Assembly: GCA_012862575.1 (NCBI GenBank)
Contig: BLSF01000055.1
Coordinates: 65,698 to 129,697 of the forward strand
Direction: 5' to 3'
Length of the DNA stretch: 64,000 bases
Source of the DNA: Parietichytrium sp. I65-24A
Lineage: Eukaryota > Sar > Bigyra > Thraustochytrida > Thraustochytriidae
Shown here: in pieces, positions 20,341 to 29,278 of the stretch
How the letters are laid out: every line of letters starts with the position of its first letter
Position numbering within the stretch: the stretch's first letter is position 1
Made by a program: the position numbers and the translations under genes
The notes under the pieces: model-generated
Seen by the model: only the letters and a program-made list of their open reading frames with translations
Told to the model about the DNA's origin: nothing
Databases searched by the model: none

Positions 20341-21804
20341 TTAGTTCTTCTTGAACTTGGCAGCTTCCTCTGATCCTCCGGTGGTGTTGCCCTCGCTATA
20401 TGAATGCGCCCCTACTCCAGCAAGCTTACCGTTCTGGGCGATCAAGTACTCGCTGCGAATTGGCTTGTTGTCAAAGAAGCACTCGAGGATCTCGCGGACG
20501 CCTGCTGCGTATCTGTGCTGAGCCGATAGGGAGGTTCCACTGATGTGTGGGGTCATCGCGTGATTTGGCATCGTTCTCCAAGGATGATCTTGTGGTGCAG
20601 GCTGTGGGAACCAAACATCGCCAGCATAGCCTGCCAGCTGACCACTCTCGAGAGCCCGCACAATTGCTTCTCTGTCGCACAGTTTACCGCGGGCGGTGTT
20701 TACAAGGTAGGCACCGCGCTTGAAGTTCTTGAGCATCTTGTCGTTGATCATGTGCTCTGTCTCTGGGTGAAGCGGGCAGTTGAGGGTGACCACATCGCAC
20801 ACCTTGACCATGCTTTCCACGTCCTTGTGGTAGGTAAGGTTGAGTTCCTTCTCCACGGACTCTGGCAGACGGTGGCGGTCATAGTAGTGCAATTTGCAGT
20901 CGAACGGCTTCATTCGGCGCAAGACTGCCAAACCAATTCTTCCCGCAGCTACTGTTCCGACGCTCATACCCTCCACATCGCTGTGTGCACCGTATCTAGT
21001 GTTAGTGTCCCCGTCTTCCATCCTCGCTCTCCACACAGCTAAACACAAATTCGACTTACTAGGAGCGCTGCACACAGTCAGCAATATTCCAGCCGCCGTC
21101 AACGATTGTCTGGTAAGACGGGATGTAATTTCGGACAAGTGCGAGAATTTGCATGACGACGTGCTCTGCAACGGAGATAGAGTTACAAAAGGTAACCTCG
21201 GTGACGGTCACATTGTTCTTGCACGCGGAAGCCAAGTCGACGTGGTCAGAACCAATACCTGCAGTGATGCACATCTTCAAATTCTTGGCTTTCTTGAATC
21301 TCTCTTCAGAGATGTAGGCCGGCCAGAATGGTCTAGAGTCAGCATCAAACAAATTAGAAGCAGTGCAAGTCCATCGCCATAACGTCAGTTTCAAAAATCT
21401 TTAACGCGCCAAGCAATGCTGAAAGCGACTTACTGAGAGATGACCACGTCTGCATCCACCATCTCTTTCTCGAAGACAGAGTTTGGACCGTCTTTGTCAG
21501 ACGTGACTACGAGAGTGTGGCCTCTGCTCTCGAGAAAGTCTCGCAACCCGAGCTCGCCTGAAACACAACCGAGCAACTCGCCAGGCTTGAAGTCCACCTT
21601 GCTCGGAGTCGGAAGAGTTTGCCCGTCAGGGTACTTTTTGATCTCGGGGATCGAGTCACGTGCATACTTTGGCGGGTACCCGGTCTTTGGGTCATCGTAC
21701 AAGGCCACGACAACCTTCATGTTCTGCTTGCTGGAGGCGTGAAAGGCCCTGCGCGCTGCGCGGCCGGAGGCGGCCTTCCGCCATGCTCCAAGTCCGATCA
21801 TCAT
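20341..21804 (-). CDS. FDH: NAD-dependent formate dehydrogenase, bacterial type, three exons, mitochondrial leader
   Basis: Exons 21804-21434, 21332-21060 and 20980-20341 join in frame to 427 residues. Formate is oxidised to CO2 with reduction of NAD+. The Rossmann motif is GTVAAGRIG (223-231), the NAD ribose-binding Asp is D249 in YYDRHRLP, and the active-site residues are R312, Q341 and H360. All four sit exactly 28 positions after their counterparts in the well-studied Pseudomonas sp. 101 enzyme (221, 284, 313, 332, from memory). The C terminus ends in [15 protein letters not shown], which is the bacterial long form rather than the short plant or yeast form. The first 27 residues are Arg/Ala-rich without acidic residues ([20 protein letters not shown]), which looks like a mitochondrial presequence. 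I infer acquisition from a bacterium followed by gain of introns and leader. Confidence 0.95.
20981..21059 (-). other. Formate dehydrogenase intron 2
   Basis: 79 bp, phase 2, donor TCCTA|GTAAGT and acceptor GCACACAG|CGATG on the minus strand. Joining gives [14 protein letters not shown], matching the family. An alternative AG seventeen bases earlier would create a stop codon at the junction. Confidence 0.9.
21333..21433 (-). other. Formate dehydrogenase intron 1
   Basis: 101 bp, phase 2, donor CTCA|GTAAGT and acceptor GACTCTAG|ACCATTC on the minus strand. Joining restores VVISQPFWPAY, the strongly conserved family sequence. Confidence 0.92.
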
Positions 21805-23398
21805 CTTTTGCAGCTCTGGTCGTCGATGTTTCTCAAGCTCCGCACTTTCCCTTGCACGTTCTGGGTCTGCTCGACTTTGCTAGTGCTCACTTTCTCAGTC
21901 CATCTTGGGCCAAGCAAGCCACAGTGCTCAACCCTACAACTGGAGTACTCTTTTCCACCGTGACCGCGACCATAACAACTCATCCATATCTTCTGTCCGG
22001 TCAGGATCGCTCAGATTCTAAGTCTCGATGAAACTCATTAGCCACGCTTCCCAGCGTAGTCCGACTGTTCGGGCTGCGGTAGCTCGTGCTAGATGATAGG
22101 ACCATGTCCGACATGGGATCCATCTCCTTGCACCTCTCTGTCTCTCATCTCTTATCCTTTATCTCTTATGTCTCTTGACTCCGCTTTGTCCTCCACGGTT
22201 CCCAAGTACTCGTACTCAGGACTCTCGGCACTCAGCTGTCTAATTAAAAAAAACAGTCAATTCGCTCCAGAAAAACGCTGGAGCAATCAAATCAAACCAG
22301 CAAGAACGAAAAGATACTAGCTACCGGTACCTTTCCAGGATACTGTGTCTGTGGATGCACGAACTCTAGCTAGTGATTTTCATAGTGATCCTTTAGTACA
22401 CCTAAAATACACGGAAATTTCTTACTTGCAACGCTAGCAATAGATAGGGTACTGTATCCCAGCTGGAGTATCCTTTTTTCGTTTCAGTTGTCCACTTACG
22501 ACAAAGACTTTGTGCAACGATAGCAACTTCGTTGACAGCAAACCACGTGTGGCAAACTGAAAAATATAGAAAGAGGGATAGTGGTTGGCTAGTTGACCCG
22601 GGCTGCAGCGAGGTTCAAGTTGAATAATAGTATACGTCAGCATCAGCGGAATCTCTTGGGAAAACCAACTCGACCTCGGGCAATCTCGGGCGCATGCCAA
22701 GTGCCCACTCGATGCGATCCTCGAGAGATCTTGAGGCCTCGAGGCAGACAACCCAACAACACCAGGATTGGTTTTAGAATCCAGAAGCTGGCCGGCTGTA
22801 GCGGTAATGCCGCTTGGTAAAATCCGCGATGCATATGCTCGCGTAGGGTAAGCGCGGGACTGCTGTAAGAAACGCGATTTTGGCGAGCTTTAAGCGTTGT
22901 AAGGTGCAGCCTGCAGCCTGCGCGAGATACGCGAAACTCACAGTCAGATTGCCGGTGGACATTGTCAGACGGTTTGAAGACGCGAGAACTTGGAAAAAGT
23001 GCGCATCTTGGAAGTGTGATGAAAATGGTGTGTAATTACATTCGATTTTCCAAAGATCGTCTGGATTTTCGAATTGGTTTGCTCACTGTCAGTCAGAAGC
23101 CGACTGCCAAAACGCGGGGCGTTCTGCAGGCAACAGATGTGTGCACTGACCTTGAAAGCAGGTATGAGTACCGGTACTGCACTTGGTCAATGAGCAGCGC
23201 GGATAGGCTGCACCTGCGCGTTTGAGTGCAGAATTGCGGCGCCTATGCCCATCAGGGAGACCAACGTGGTATGTACGACGAATATCTGGCGAAGTGCAAG
23301 GCAAGATCCGAGCTGCTCTACTCGCTGTGAAAGTGTGCAGAATGACTTTGATCCGTAGTCAAATGCCGAAAAGAAATTGGCGCCATGGAGCCAGAAAG
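21805..23398. other. Spacer of 1.6 kb, no gene seen
   Basis: Upstream of formate dehydrogenase. It contains TACCGGTA words near 22323 and a perfect 12-bp palindrome AGTACCGGTACT near 23167, plus a TCACTGTCAG word at 23083. The small open frames here are not protein-like. Confidence 0.45.
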
Positions 23399-24418
23399 CT
23401 AGCTAGTGTGCCTGAAAAGGCGAATATCTCTACTTGTATCGTAAGGCCCAACAATTTTTCGAACTCGAAAGTGATCGCAGAGCTCGGAATAATCCCCTGG
23501 GCAGTCTTGTATCAGTGGCTGAATGTCTTTCAACGTTCTGCTTGGCGGGACGATATAGGTGCAGGACCCCGACGCGTGTCTCAACTTCATATCTTTGATC
23601 ATCTCGGCTGGATTTTTGCCAGCTCCACATTCGCCAGACGCACGCTCTGAAGGGAGCGAGTAGATCTGATGATCCATTCTTTTGGTGACAGGCTCAAGGC
23701 ATCCCTCGGCAGTCTCCTCCCCTTTTCGAATGGTGGTACTTATCGGAATGATAATTTGCCCCTCGTGGTTCTCCCAGAGCCGCATTGTGAACTGAAATGC
23801 GAAATACGACCGACCCAGATCAAGCTGCTGGGCTTTGAAGCCTGCAACTAGAAAAAGAGGCTCCTGATGCGATTGGTACTCGGTCTGGTCCAGAATACTC
23901 CTCTCAATAGCAAGCTCTTCCGCAGCTTGACCTTTCGAAACGACCTTGACAAAGTCGAGCTCGACCAGATCTTGAGCAAGTTTCTCGGCCTCTTTTTCGT
24001 GCAAGATATTGGCGGCAGCTTTGCTCATCTCCGAACTTCGATCTCCCATGCCCTCATCATCTTCCTCTTCATCATCGTCATCCTCCTCATCGTCGTCCTC
24101 GTCGCCAGGGCTGCGACGTTTGCTCATCCAACTCATGACAACCGTTTCGTGCACGACCTGCGGGAAGCAGGTGGCGCACATTTCCAGCAGTTTGTGGCAA
24201 TCAGCAGCTCCCGCATCGCCCGCCTTCGCTTGCGTGGCAGGAAGCGGCACGATCAAGGCAACATTCGAGCTCTCCACGCAGTCTCCCAGCTCTGCCCGAC
24301 TCACTTTTGCGCCAAGGCACACAGACTGTTCTCCGCTGCTCCGCGCCCAGGCCAGGCACCGAAAGTCCGACACCTGAGCGCTGGCCCGCAACGCTCCGTC
24401 CACCGCGATCCACACCAT
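23399..24418 (-). CDS. Protein of unknown function with acidic run
   Basis: 339 residues from the ATG at 24418. The N-terminal 100 residues look globular (MVWIAVDGALRAS... LIVPLPATQ... VVHETVVMSWM). A pure Asp/Glu stretch of about 25 residues follows, and then a mixed alpha/beta-looking C-terminal 200 residues (LFLVAGFKAQQLDLGRSYFAF and later YIVPPSRTLKDIQPLIQDCP). There is no signal peptide or membrane span. I do not recognise a family; the layout recalls small assembly chaperones, but nothing specific supports that. The promoter side carries a perfect 14-bp palindrome TTCGAACGTTCGAA near 24461. A further intron or a wrong 3' end cannot be excluded. Confidence 0.55.
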   Translation of the reverse strand: MVWIAVDGALRASAQVSDFRCLAWARSSGEQSVCLGAKVSRAELGDCVESSNVALIVPLPATQAKAGDAGAADCHKLLEMCATCFPQVVHETVVMSWMSKRRSPGDEDDDEEDDDDEEEDDEGMGDRSSEMSKAAANILHEKEAEKLAQDLVELDFVKVVSKGQAAEELAIERSILDQTEYQSHQEPLFLVAGFKAQQLDLGRSYFAFQFTMRLWENHEGQIIIPISTTIRKGEETAEGCLEPVTKRMDHQIYSLPSERASGECGAGKNPAEMIKDMKLRHASGSCTYIVPPSRTLKDIQPLIQDCPGDYSELCDHFRVRKIVGPYDTSRDIRLFRHTS

Positions 24419-24824
24419 CACTTCTCTCCCCGGTTCGCCGACTTTGGCTCGCGTTCTCGCGTTCGAACGTTCGAAGAACGACTTGAGCCGTATGATCGCC
24501 CAATCCCAAAGTAAAACCGAGCCCCTGAAGGATACTCAAAGCTGCTGCGAGACTTGCGAGACGCACAGAGGTCCCTCAAAGGCAAGTTGAAAGGCAGACG
24601 CGTCGCGTTGGGTTGGACTCTTGGACGGGAGAAGCTTTTCGCAGCAGCGAGTCGAGAGTCTGGGCTTTTAAGAGGTCGAACAGCTCTTGACAAGTTTGTG
24701 TGATGTAAACAATGTAAACAACGGTTGGGTTCGACACGACTAGGTCGTGACTTGGCCTGAAAAGAATTGGGTTGAGTTTGAGTCGGGTATTTCTCAATTT
24801 GTTTAATCAAAAAGCTGTAAATAA

Positions 24825-25058
24825 ATGAACAAATGTACAAATTTTCAGGTTGTTCACGGAGAACTTCGGGAGTGGCTGTTTGTGAAGAAGACAATGCAAA
24901 GTGTTAGCTACATCGCACATGGGTGGCGGCAATTCATGTCTGAATGCGTGCTCGAGAAAGACCTGGATTGTGGAGAGGTCGATTTTGAACGCGCAATCTT
25001 TATTCTCTTGGCCTACTTTGGTGTGATCTCCGACACGAAAATAGTCTGGGTTCACTGA
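24825..25058 (+). CDS. Possible small protein, 77 aa
   Basis: An ATG-started frame with ordinary protein-like composition, including VEDFERAIFILLAYFGVI-like helical sequence near the end. There is no family match and no partner exon found. The opposite strand is open over the same stretch, so coding is doubtful. Confidence 0.2.
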   Translation: MNKCTNFQVVHGELREWLFVKKTMQSVSYIAHGWRQFMSECVLEKDLDCGEVDFERAIFILLAYFGVISDTKIVWVH

Positions 25059-25119
25059 CGTGATATTCGGCCGATGGTGAGACAAGCTCAATGCTTACTT
25101 ACACTAAAGCCGGAGCTTC

Positions 25120-25767
25120 ATGCTTTTGGAAAGCTCCACAGTGCCGATGAGCTTTCGGACTGGGAGTCGTCAAGCTGAGGAGAGCGTCTCATATATATAC
25201 AAGCTGCGAAAGAAAGATTGGAATGTTAGTCAACTCAGGATTTTGACAAAAACTGCCTCAAAGCTTTCTGCCCAAGGGATCAACGGTTTTCTCTTCAAGA
25301 TAGAGGCCACGCCGAGAACATTGTATGCGCACAGAACATTCACCCAAGACGTGGAAAACACTGGTCAAGAATGTGAAAAATGCGCACCAACAAGCAATCT
25401 TGGCCCATGCGACGAATTACAAGAAACAACAGTGGGAGGCTGCGTTCCTTGTCGCCAAAGCCGAGCGTGTGGTGCCAAACTAATCTTGCATGAGATCACC
25501 GATGCCCGCCACCCACTCCTCCTAACTTCTCCCCAACCGGCAAGAAAGCAGTTGACTCTTAGCGCCAAGTTGGCCGCTCGCGCGCACTGTGATCTTCAGG
25601 TTAACGAGATTCCATTGCAATATTTTTTTCTCATCACAAGTGCTTTCAACCGATTGACTCATCAAAAGACCGATCCGCGCACGAGCCCGGCCAGCGCAGC
25701 CCAAACACAAAAGCATCAGCCCGAAGTGATTTCTCCATCACGAAAGATTGAAGATCAGAGACTCTAG
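25120..25767 (+). CDS. Possible protein of 215 aa, unknown
   Basis: The longest ATG-started frame of the 24.4-26.9 kb gap. It has a Cys-rich middle (CEKC..., GGCVPCRQSRACG), otherwise mixed composition and no recognised domain. It may be a chance frame; no splice partner was found. Confidence 0.22.
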   Translation: MLLESSTVPMSFRTGSRQAEESVSYIYKLRKKDWNVSQLRILTKTASKLSAQGINGFLFKIEATPRTLYAHRTFTQDVENTGQECEKCAPTSNLGPCDELQETTVGGCVPCRQSRACGAKLILHEITDARHPLLLTSPQPARKQLTLSAKLAARAHCDLQVNEIPLQYFFLITSAFNRLTHQKTDPRTSPASAAQTQKHQPEVISPSRKIEDQRL

Positions 25768-26564
25768 TCTGTTTTCACTGGTTGTCATCACACGCTCTGC
25801 GTTCGCAACTGCGCTCCAATTCTGCTCCGCCAGCGCTGGGAAATAAGGAAACATCCAAACGATTCGACTCCAAACCCCAAACCCCAAACCCCAAAAGCAA
25901 ACTCGAGAGACCTACCTCACCTCCGTTCGCCCCCGTCCATGGCATAGCGCGGCGCGCCATTCCTGCGCATGGGCACGCGGTTGCTCATTCGCGCATCAGG
26001 GCTGTTGCCTGTGCTCCCGTGAGTTGTGAGAGTTGTGAGTCTGCTTGCATAATCTTTCCGCATTCGCCATCTCCACATCTTTCCAATCAATCAATCACAG
26101 TCAGTCAGTCAATCAATCAATGGACATTCACTGTCAATCAATGGACCTTCTTCATCTGTGTCATTCATTCATCCACCAATAATTAGCACCTAGACAGCGC
26201 TATAGAACGATTACCGCCCATGCACGAGTGTTATGCGACCACTAGACTTTAGCCCAAGTGAGACTCTATCAACGGTAGATAGAGATTTAGCTACAGTTAG
26301 ACAATTTTTAGATAGATGGATGGATGATAAGGATGAGTGAGTGAGTGGTTTTGGGCATAAGGGAGGGACTATAGGTTTAGGTCGCTATAGGTTAGGTCGC
26401 GCGTCCTTGAAGTATCTTGAAATGTCTTGAGATGTCGGAGCTGGTGAGGATACGAGAAAGCAAAATGAAAGCAATGATCAGCAATGAGAGGGCTGCGTAC
26501 TCGAGTACTATAGCAGAGCGTCCCACAGTTTCACAGTTTCACAGTTCAACTTCCCCACAGTAAG
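25768..26564. other. Gene-free stretch with short repeats
   Basis: CCCCAAA occurs three times near 25869-25890. CAATCAAT and CAGTCAGT units lie at 26084-26122, with a TTCACTGTCAATCA word at 26127, and a perfect 12-bp palindrome GTACTCGAGTAC lies near 26497. No gene seen. Confidence 0.5.
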
Positions 26565-26850
26565 CAAAGTGTCAGAGTCAAAGTCAGAGTCAGAGTCAGA
26601 GTCAGGGTCAGGGTCAGAGTCAGCAAAGTATCAGAGTCAGAGTCAGCAAAGTATCAGAGTCAGAGTCAGCAAAGTATCAGAGTCAGCAAAGTATCAGAGT
26701 CAGAGTCAGCAAAGTATCAGAGTCAGAAGTCGGAGTCAGCAAAGTATCAGAGTCAGAGTCAGCAAAGTATCAGCGTCAGAGTCAGCAAAGTATCAGAGTC
26801 AGAGTCAGCAAAGTATCAGAGTCAGAGTCAGCACAAGAATCAGAGTCAAA
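26565..26850 (+). repeat. 23-bp minisatellite built on AGAGTC
   Basis: It begins as an AGAGTC hexamer array and continues as about nine copies of a 23-bp unit (AGCAAAGTATC followed by two AGAGTC). One copy has a single AGAGTC (17 bp) and a few carry point changes. The tract is open in one plus frame, giving a SESESE/SQQSIRVRV repeat, but that is a by-product of the repeat. Confidence 0.9.
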
Positions 26851-26966
26851 AGTCGGAGGAGAAGAGCGGGTTGTGGGTGTGTAGATTGCAAGAACTTGTT
26901 GGAGAGCAGAGTGCCACAGTGAAATTTGACTGTACTTGTGCTTGAGACGTGCTAGCTGGCGTGAAA

Positions 26967-27302
26967 ATGCCCGACGCAACAGACCTGCTCCTGACGTGTC
27001 TCACTGTGGTCATCGTGGCGTTCACGGCCGAGGTCTCGGAACCCCTTGCCGCTGCTTGTTCGACTGCACCGATTACTTCGACTGCAGCACTGGTGATATG
27101 GGCGCGGAGCAATGGCGGGGGCGATGACTCGCAAGCTCTGGCGAGCTTTGGATGGCAGATCATCAAGGGCGTCGCAGCTAGTCTCGTGTTCGCCATTGCA
27201 TTTTACATCTCGACTAGCCGGTACCAGCTCTCGCTTTACCCTGCGCTCGGATGCGGGTATGTGTGTTGGACGGTGTGCTGGTTCCTCTTGTTTCGCATCT
27301 GA
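26967..27302 (+). CDS. Small four-span membrane protein, GlpM / DUF3147-like
   Basis: 111 residues from the ATG at 26967. Four hydrophobic segments are visible: about 6-24 (LLLTCLTVVIVAFTAEVS), 26-46 (PLAAACSTAPITSTAALVIW), 62-84 (IKGVAASLVFAIAFYISTSR) and 88-110 (LYPALGCGYVCWTVCWFLLF). The size and the phrase PLAAACSTAPITSTAALVI, followed by a loop, a Gly/Ala-rich span and a final W-containing span, are like the GlpM/DUF3147 family of small inner-membrane proteins. The family has no firm biochemical function; in bacteria glpM affects alginate or envelope traits. The gene starts about 115 bp after the minisatellite. The family call is moderate; that it is a membrane protein is clear if it is expressed. 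Confidence 0.55.
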   Translation: MPDATDLLLTCLTVVIVAFTAEVSEPLAAACSTAPITSTAALVIWARSNGGGDDSQALASFGWQIIKGVAASLVFAIAFYISTSRYQLSLYPALGCGYVCWTVCWFLLFRI

Positions 27303-28438
27303 GATGCGCTCGCCCCAAGCGAGTCAGACGGCAGGCGAAGATGTGACGGTGGCCAGCGTCTCAGCCATTTGTCTGGTAAAGGGTGAGTGGGGACGGCAGT
27401 TGTGTATATATTTTTTGTTGTATTTATCCTTGCACTATTTTGTAGACGTCATCATAGCTGCTCAATCTTGTCAAATGAACCACACTTTCCATCTTGAAAA
27501 AAAATTAAGCTCGTTGTCCACTTCTTCAGAATTCAGTAAGACAGCACGGAACCGGCGAAGCTCTGCTTCTCTCTCTATCTCTGTATCTGTTCCATTTAAA
27601 CATTCCGTTTGGAAGAGATCTCAAAAGCCTTTCAGCTGAAACAAGATGGTAAGTGGCAAATCATGCCGATGCCGTACACCAACAAGCTGCCGCCTTCCTT
27701 GTACGCTCAAACTGCAACCGCGTCCAGTGATCAATTTCTTCTCAAGTCTATTCCGCGTAAGGTTGGAGAAGCAGAGATTGTCTAGCCGCTCTCCATTAAG
27801 TCGGACAGCCAAACTCAGCTGCCATCGCAACGACGACAGGGCCAATCCACCCGCCGTATATGCCTTCCCATGCCAATCACAGGCCGCACTCATTGTCATT
27901 CTCGCTCTTATTCTCGGCATCATCGGCCATGCGGCGACCTCGAAATCAATCGACCATTCGCAATGACCAAGGGACACAAGAACAAGAGCAACACAAAAAC
28001 AAAAACAACCGGTCTCGTTTCCAGAATTCAGGTCATGCTCGCATCATTCCCTGCCAATCATTCGCATTCGCAGTCTACTTGTCTCGGGCTCCCAAGGCTT
28101 GCGTTCATGCGTGGTCAGCCATTGCCATGAACATCCATGAACCATGAAACTCATCTTACTCCTGCCTTCTCTCTGCAACCTAGGCTAGAGCACTGACTGT
28201 GAGTGCACACCATTTCTGTTGCGCAATTTGGTGCGAGATTGCGTTGGGCGAGGACGTGAAGGACGTGCTCGCGTATTACAAGAGTCGGAGAGCGTGTCCG
28301 CCACTGGCTCGCGGGAGCATAGGCAAGTGTGGTGCTGTTCGCATTTGGTTAGCCTTGCAGAAGGAAGTGAAGGAGTCTCTGCTTGGAGGAGTTGGAAGAG
28401 AGGCAAAGTGAGAGAGAATACTTTGGACGCAAAGCGCT
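27303..28438. other. Spacer without a clear gene
   Basis: Short open frames only. It holds the upstream region of the methyltransferase gene, with a TGACTGTGAGTG word at 28194. No repeats of note. Confidence 0.45.
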
Positions 28439-29278
28439 ATGGGCGACTGTCTCTCCACCGAAGAGGAGGATCGCGGCAATAAGGGCGCAGGCGACGTGGA
28501 TGCTAGCCAGGCGCAATACGTGGACCCTGAATTTCACAAGCGGCTCAAGGAAGATTGGCCCGAAGATGGCGCACAACTTCACTCTGGGGGGTGGAAGATG
28601 ACGGCAAAGCTTGAAGATGAGCTGCGCGAATATCTATCTACTCGTGGAGTGGCAGAGAGCGAGGCTATGATGCTGGACCTTTGCTGTGGCGAGGGATCTA
28701 CGGCGCTTCATTTTGCGAAGAAGAATCAGTGGAGGGTCGTTGGAATCGACATCTCGGAAACAGCAATCAAGTATGCAAAGGAGCTCGCTGAGAAGGACGG
28801 GCTGACAGGGATGGCCAGCTTTGTGACTGGGTCAGCATTCGACTTGCCCATGAAAGACGAGACTTTTGACGTCATCTTTGGCCAAGACCCGGATGCGCTT
28901 TCGATGACACAAAGGCCGGAATGCTTTCGAAGCTGTCTGCGATGCCTCAAGCCGGGAGGATTATTAACCTTTCACCACCACTGGATCCCTGGGCAGAATT
29001 GGAGCAAGACCGATCTCGTCGAGTATCAGAAAGAAAGCGGGTCAGATGATGTTTGCGCCGACATGTATGTCCAGGATTTGAAAGATGCTGGTTTTGAGGT
29101 CGAAAAGGTGGAGGACATCACAGAGCTGGCAAAGTCCCATCTCTCCACGCAGCTGGCTCGGATGGAAGCGCGCGTTGCCCGAGACGGCGGCACGGTACAA
29201 AATTGGCTGCGCGTTACCGTTGCTTATTTAAACAAGGGCTTTCATTTTGGGGTGAGGATTCATGCGCGAAAACCGTAA
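28439..29278 (+). CDS. Class I SAM-dependent methyltransferase, sarcosine/dimethylglycine N-methyltransferase-like
   Basis: 279 residues. Motif I is MLDLCCGEGSTALHFA (about 78-92), motif II VVGIDIS (about 98-104), and motif IV FDVIFGQDPDAL (about 141-152), where the G-Q-D corresponds to the S-Q-D of the sarcosine/dimethylglycine methyltransferase clade. CLRCLKPGGLLTFHHHW follows. The end (NWLRVTVAYLNKGFHFGVRIHARK) has the same W...GG/NKG...F..RK build as that clade. A small-molecule N-methyltransferase, possibly in betaine-type osmolyte synthesis, is the best guess; the substrate is not settled by sequence. The N terminus MGDCLS has a Gly2 but Asp3 argues against N-myristoylation. Confidence 0.8.
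   Translation: MGDCLSTEEEDRGNKGAGDVDASQAQYVDPEFHKRLKEDWPEDGAQLHSGGWKMTAKLEDELREYLSTRGVAESEAMMLDLCCGEGSTALHFAKKNQWRVVGIDISETAIKYAKELAEKDGLTGMASFVTGSAFDLPMKDETFDVIFGQDPDALSMTQRPECFRSCLRCLKPGGLLTFHHHWIPGQNWSKTDLVEYQKESGSDDVCADMYVQDLKDAGFEVEKVEDITELAKSHLSTQLARMEARVARDGGTVQNWLRVTVAYLNKGFHFGVRIHARKP

Noticed and set aside
26569-26922. Open frame coding for Ser/Glu and SQQSIRVRV repeats
   Set aside because: It exists only because the 23-bp minisatellite lacks stops in this frame; it has no ATG-supported non-repeat part.
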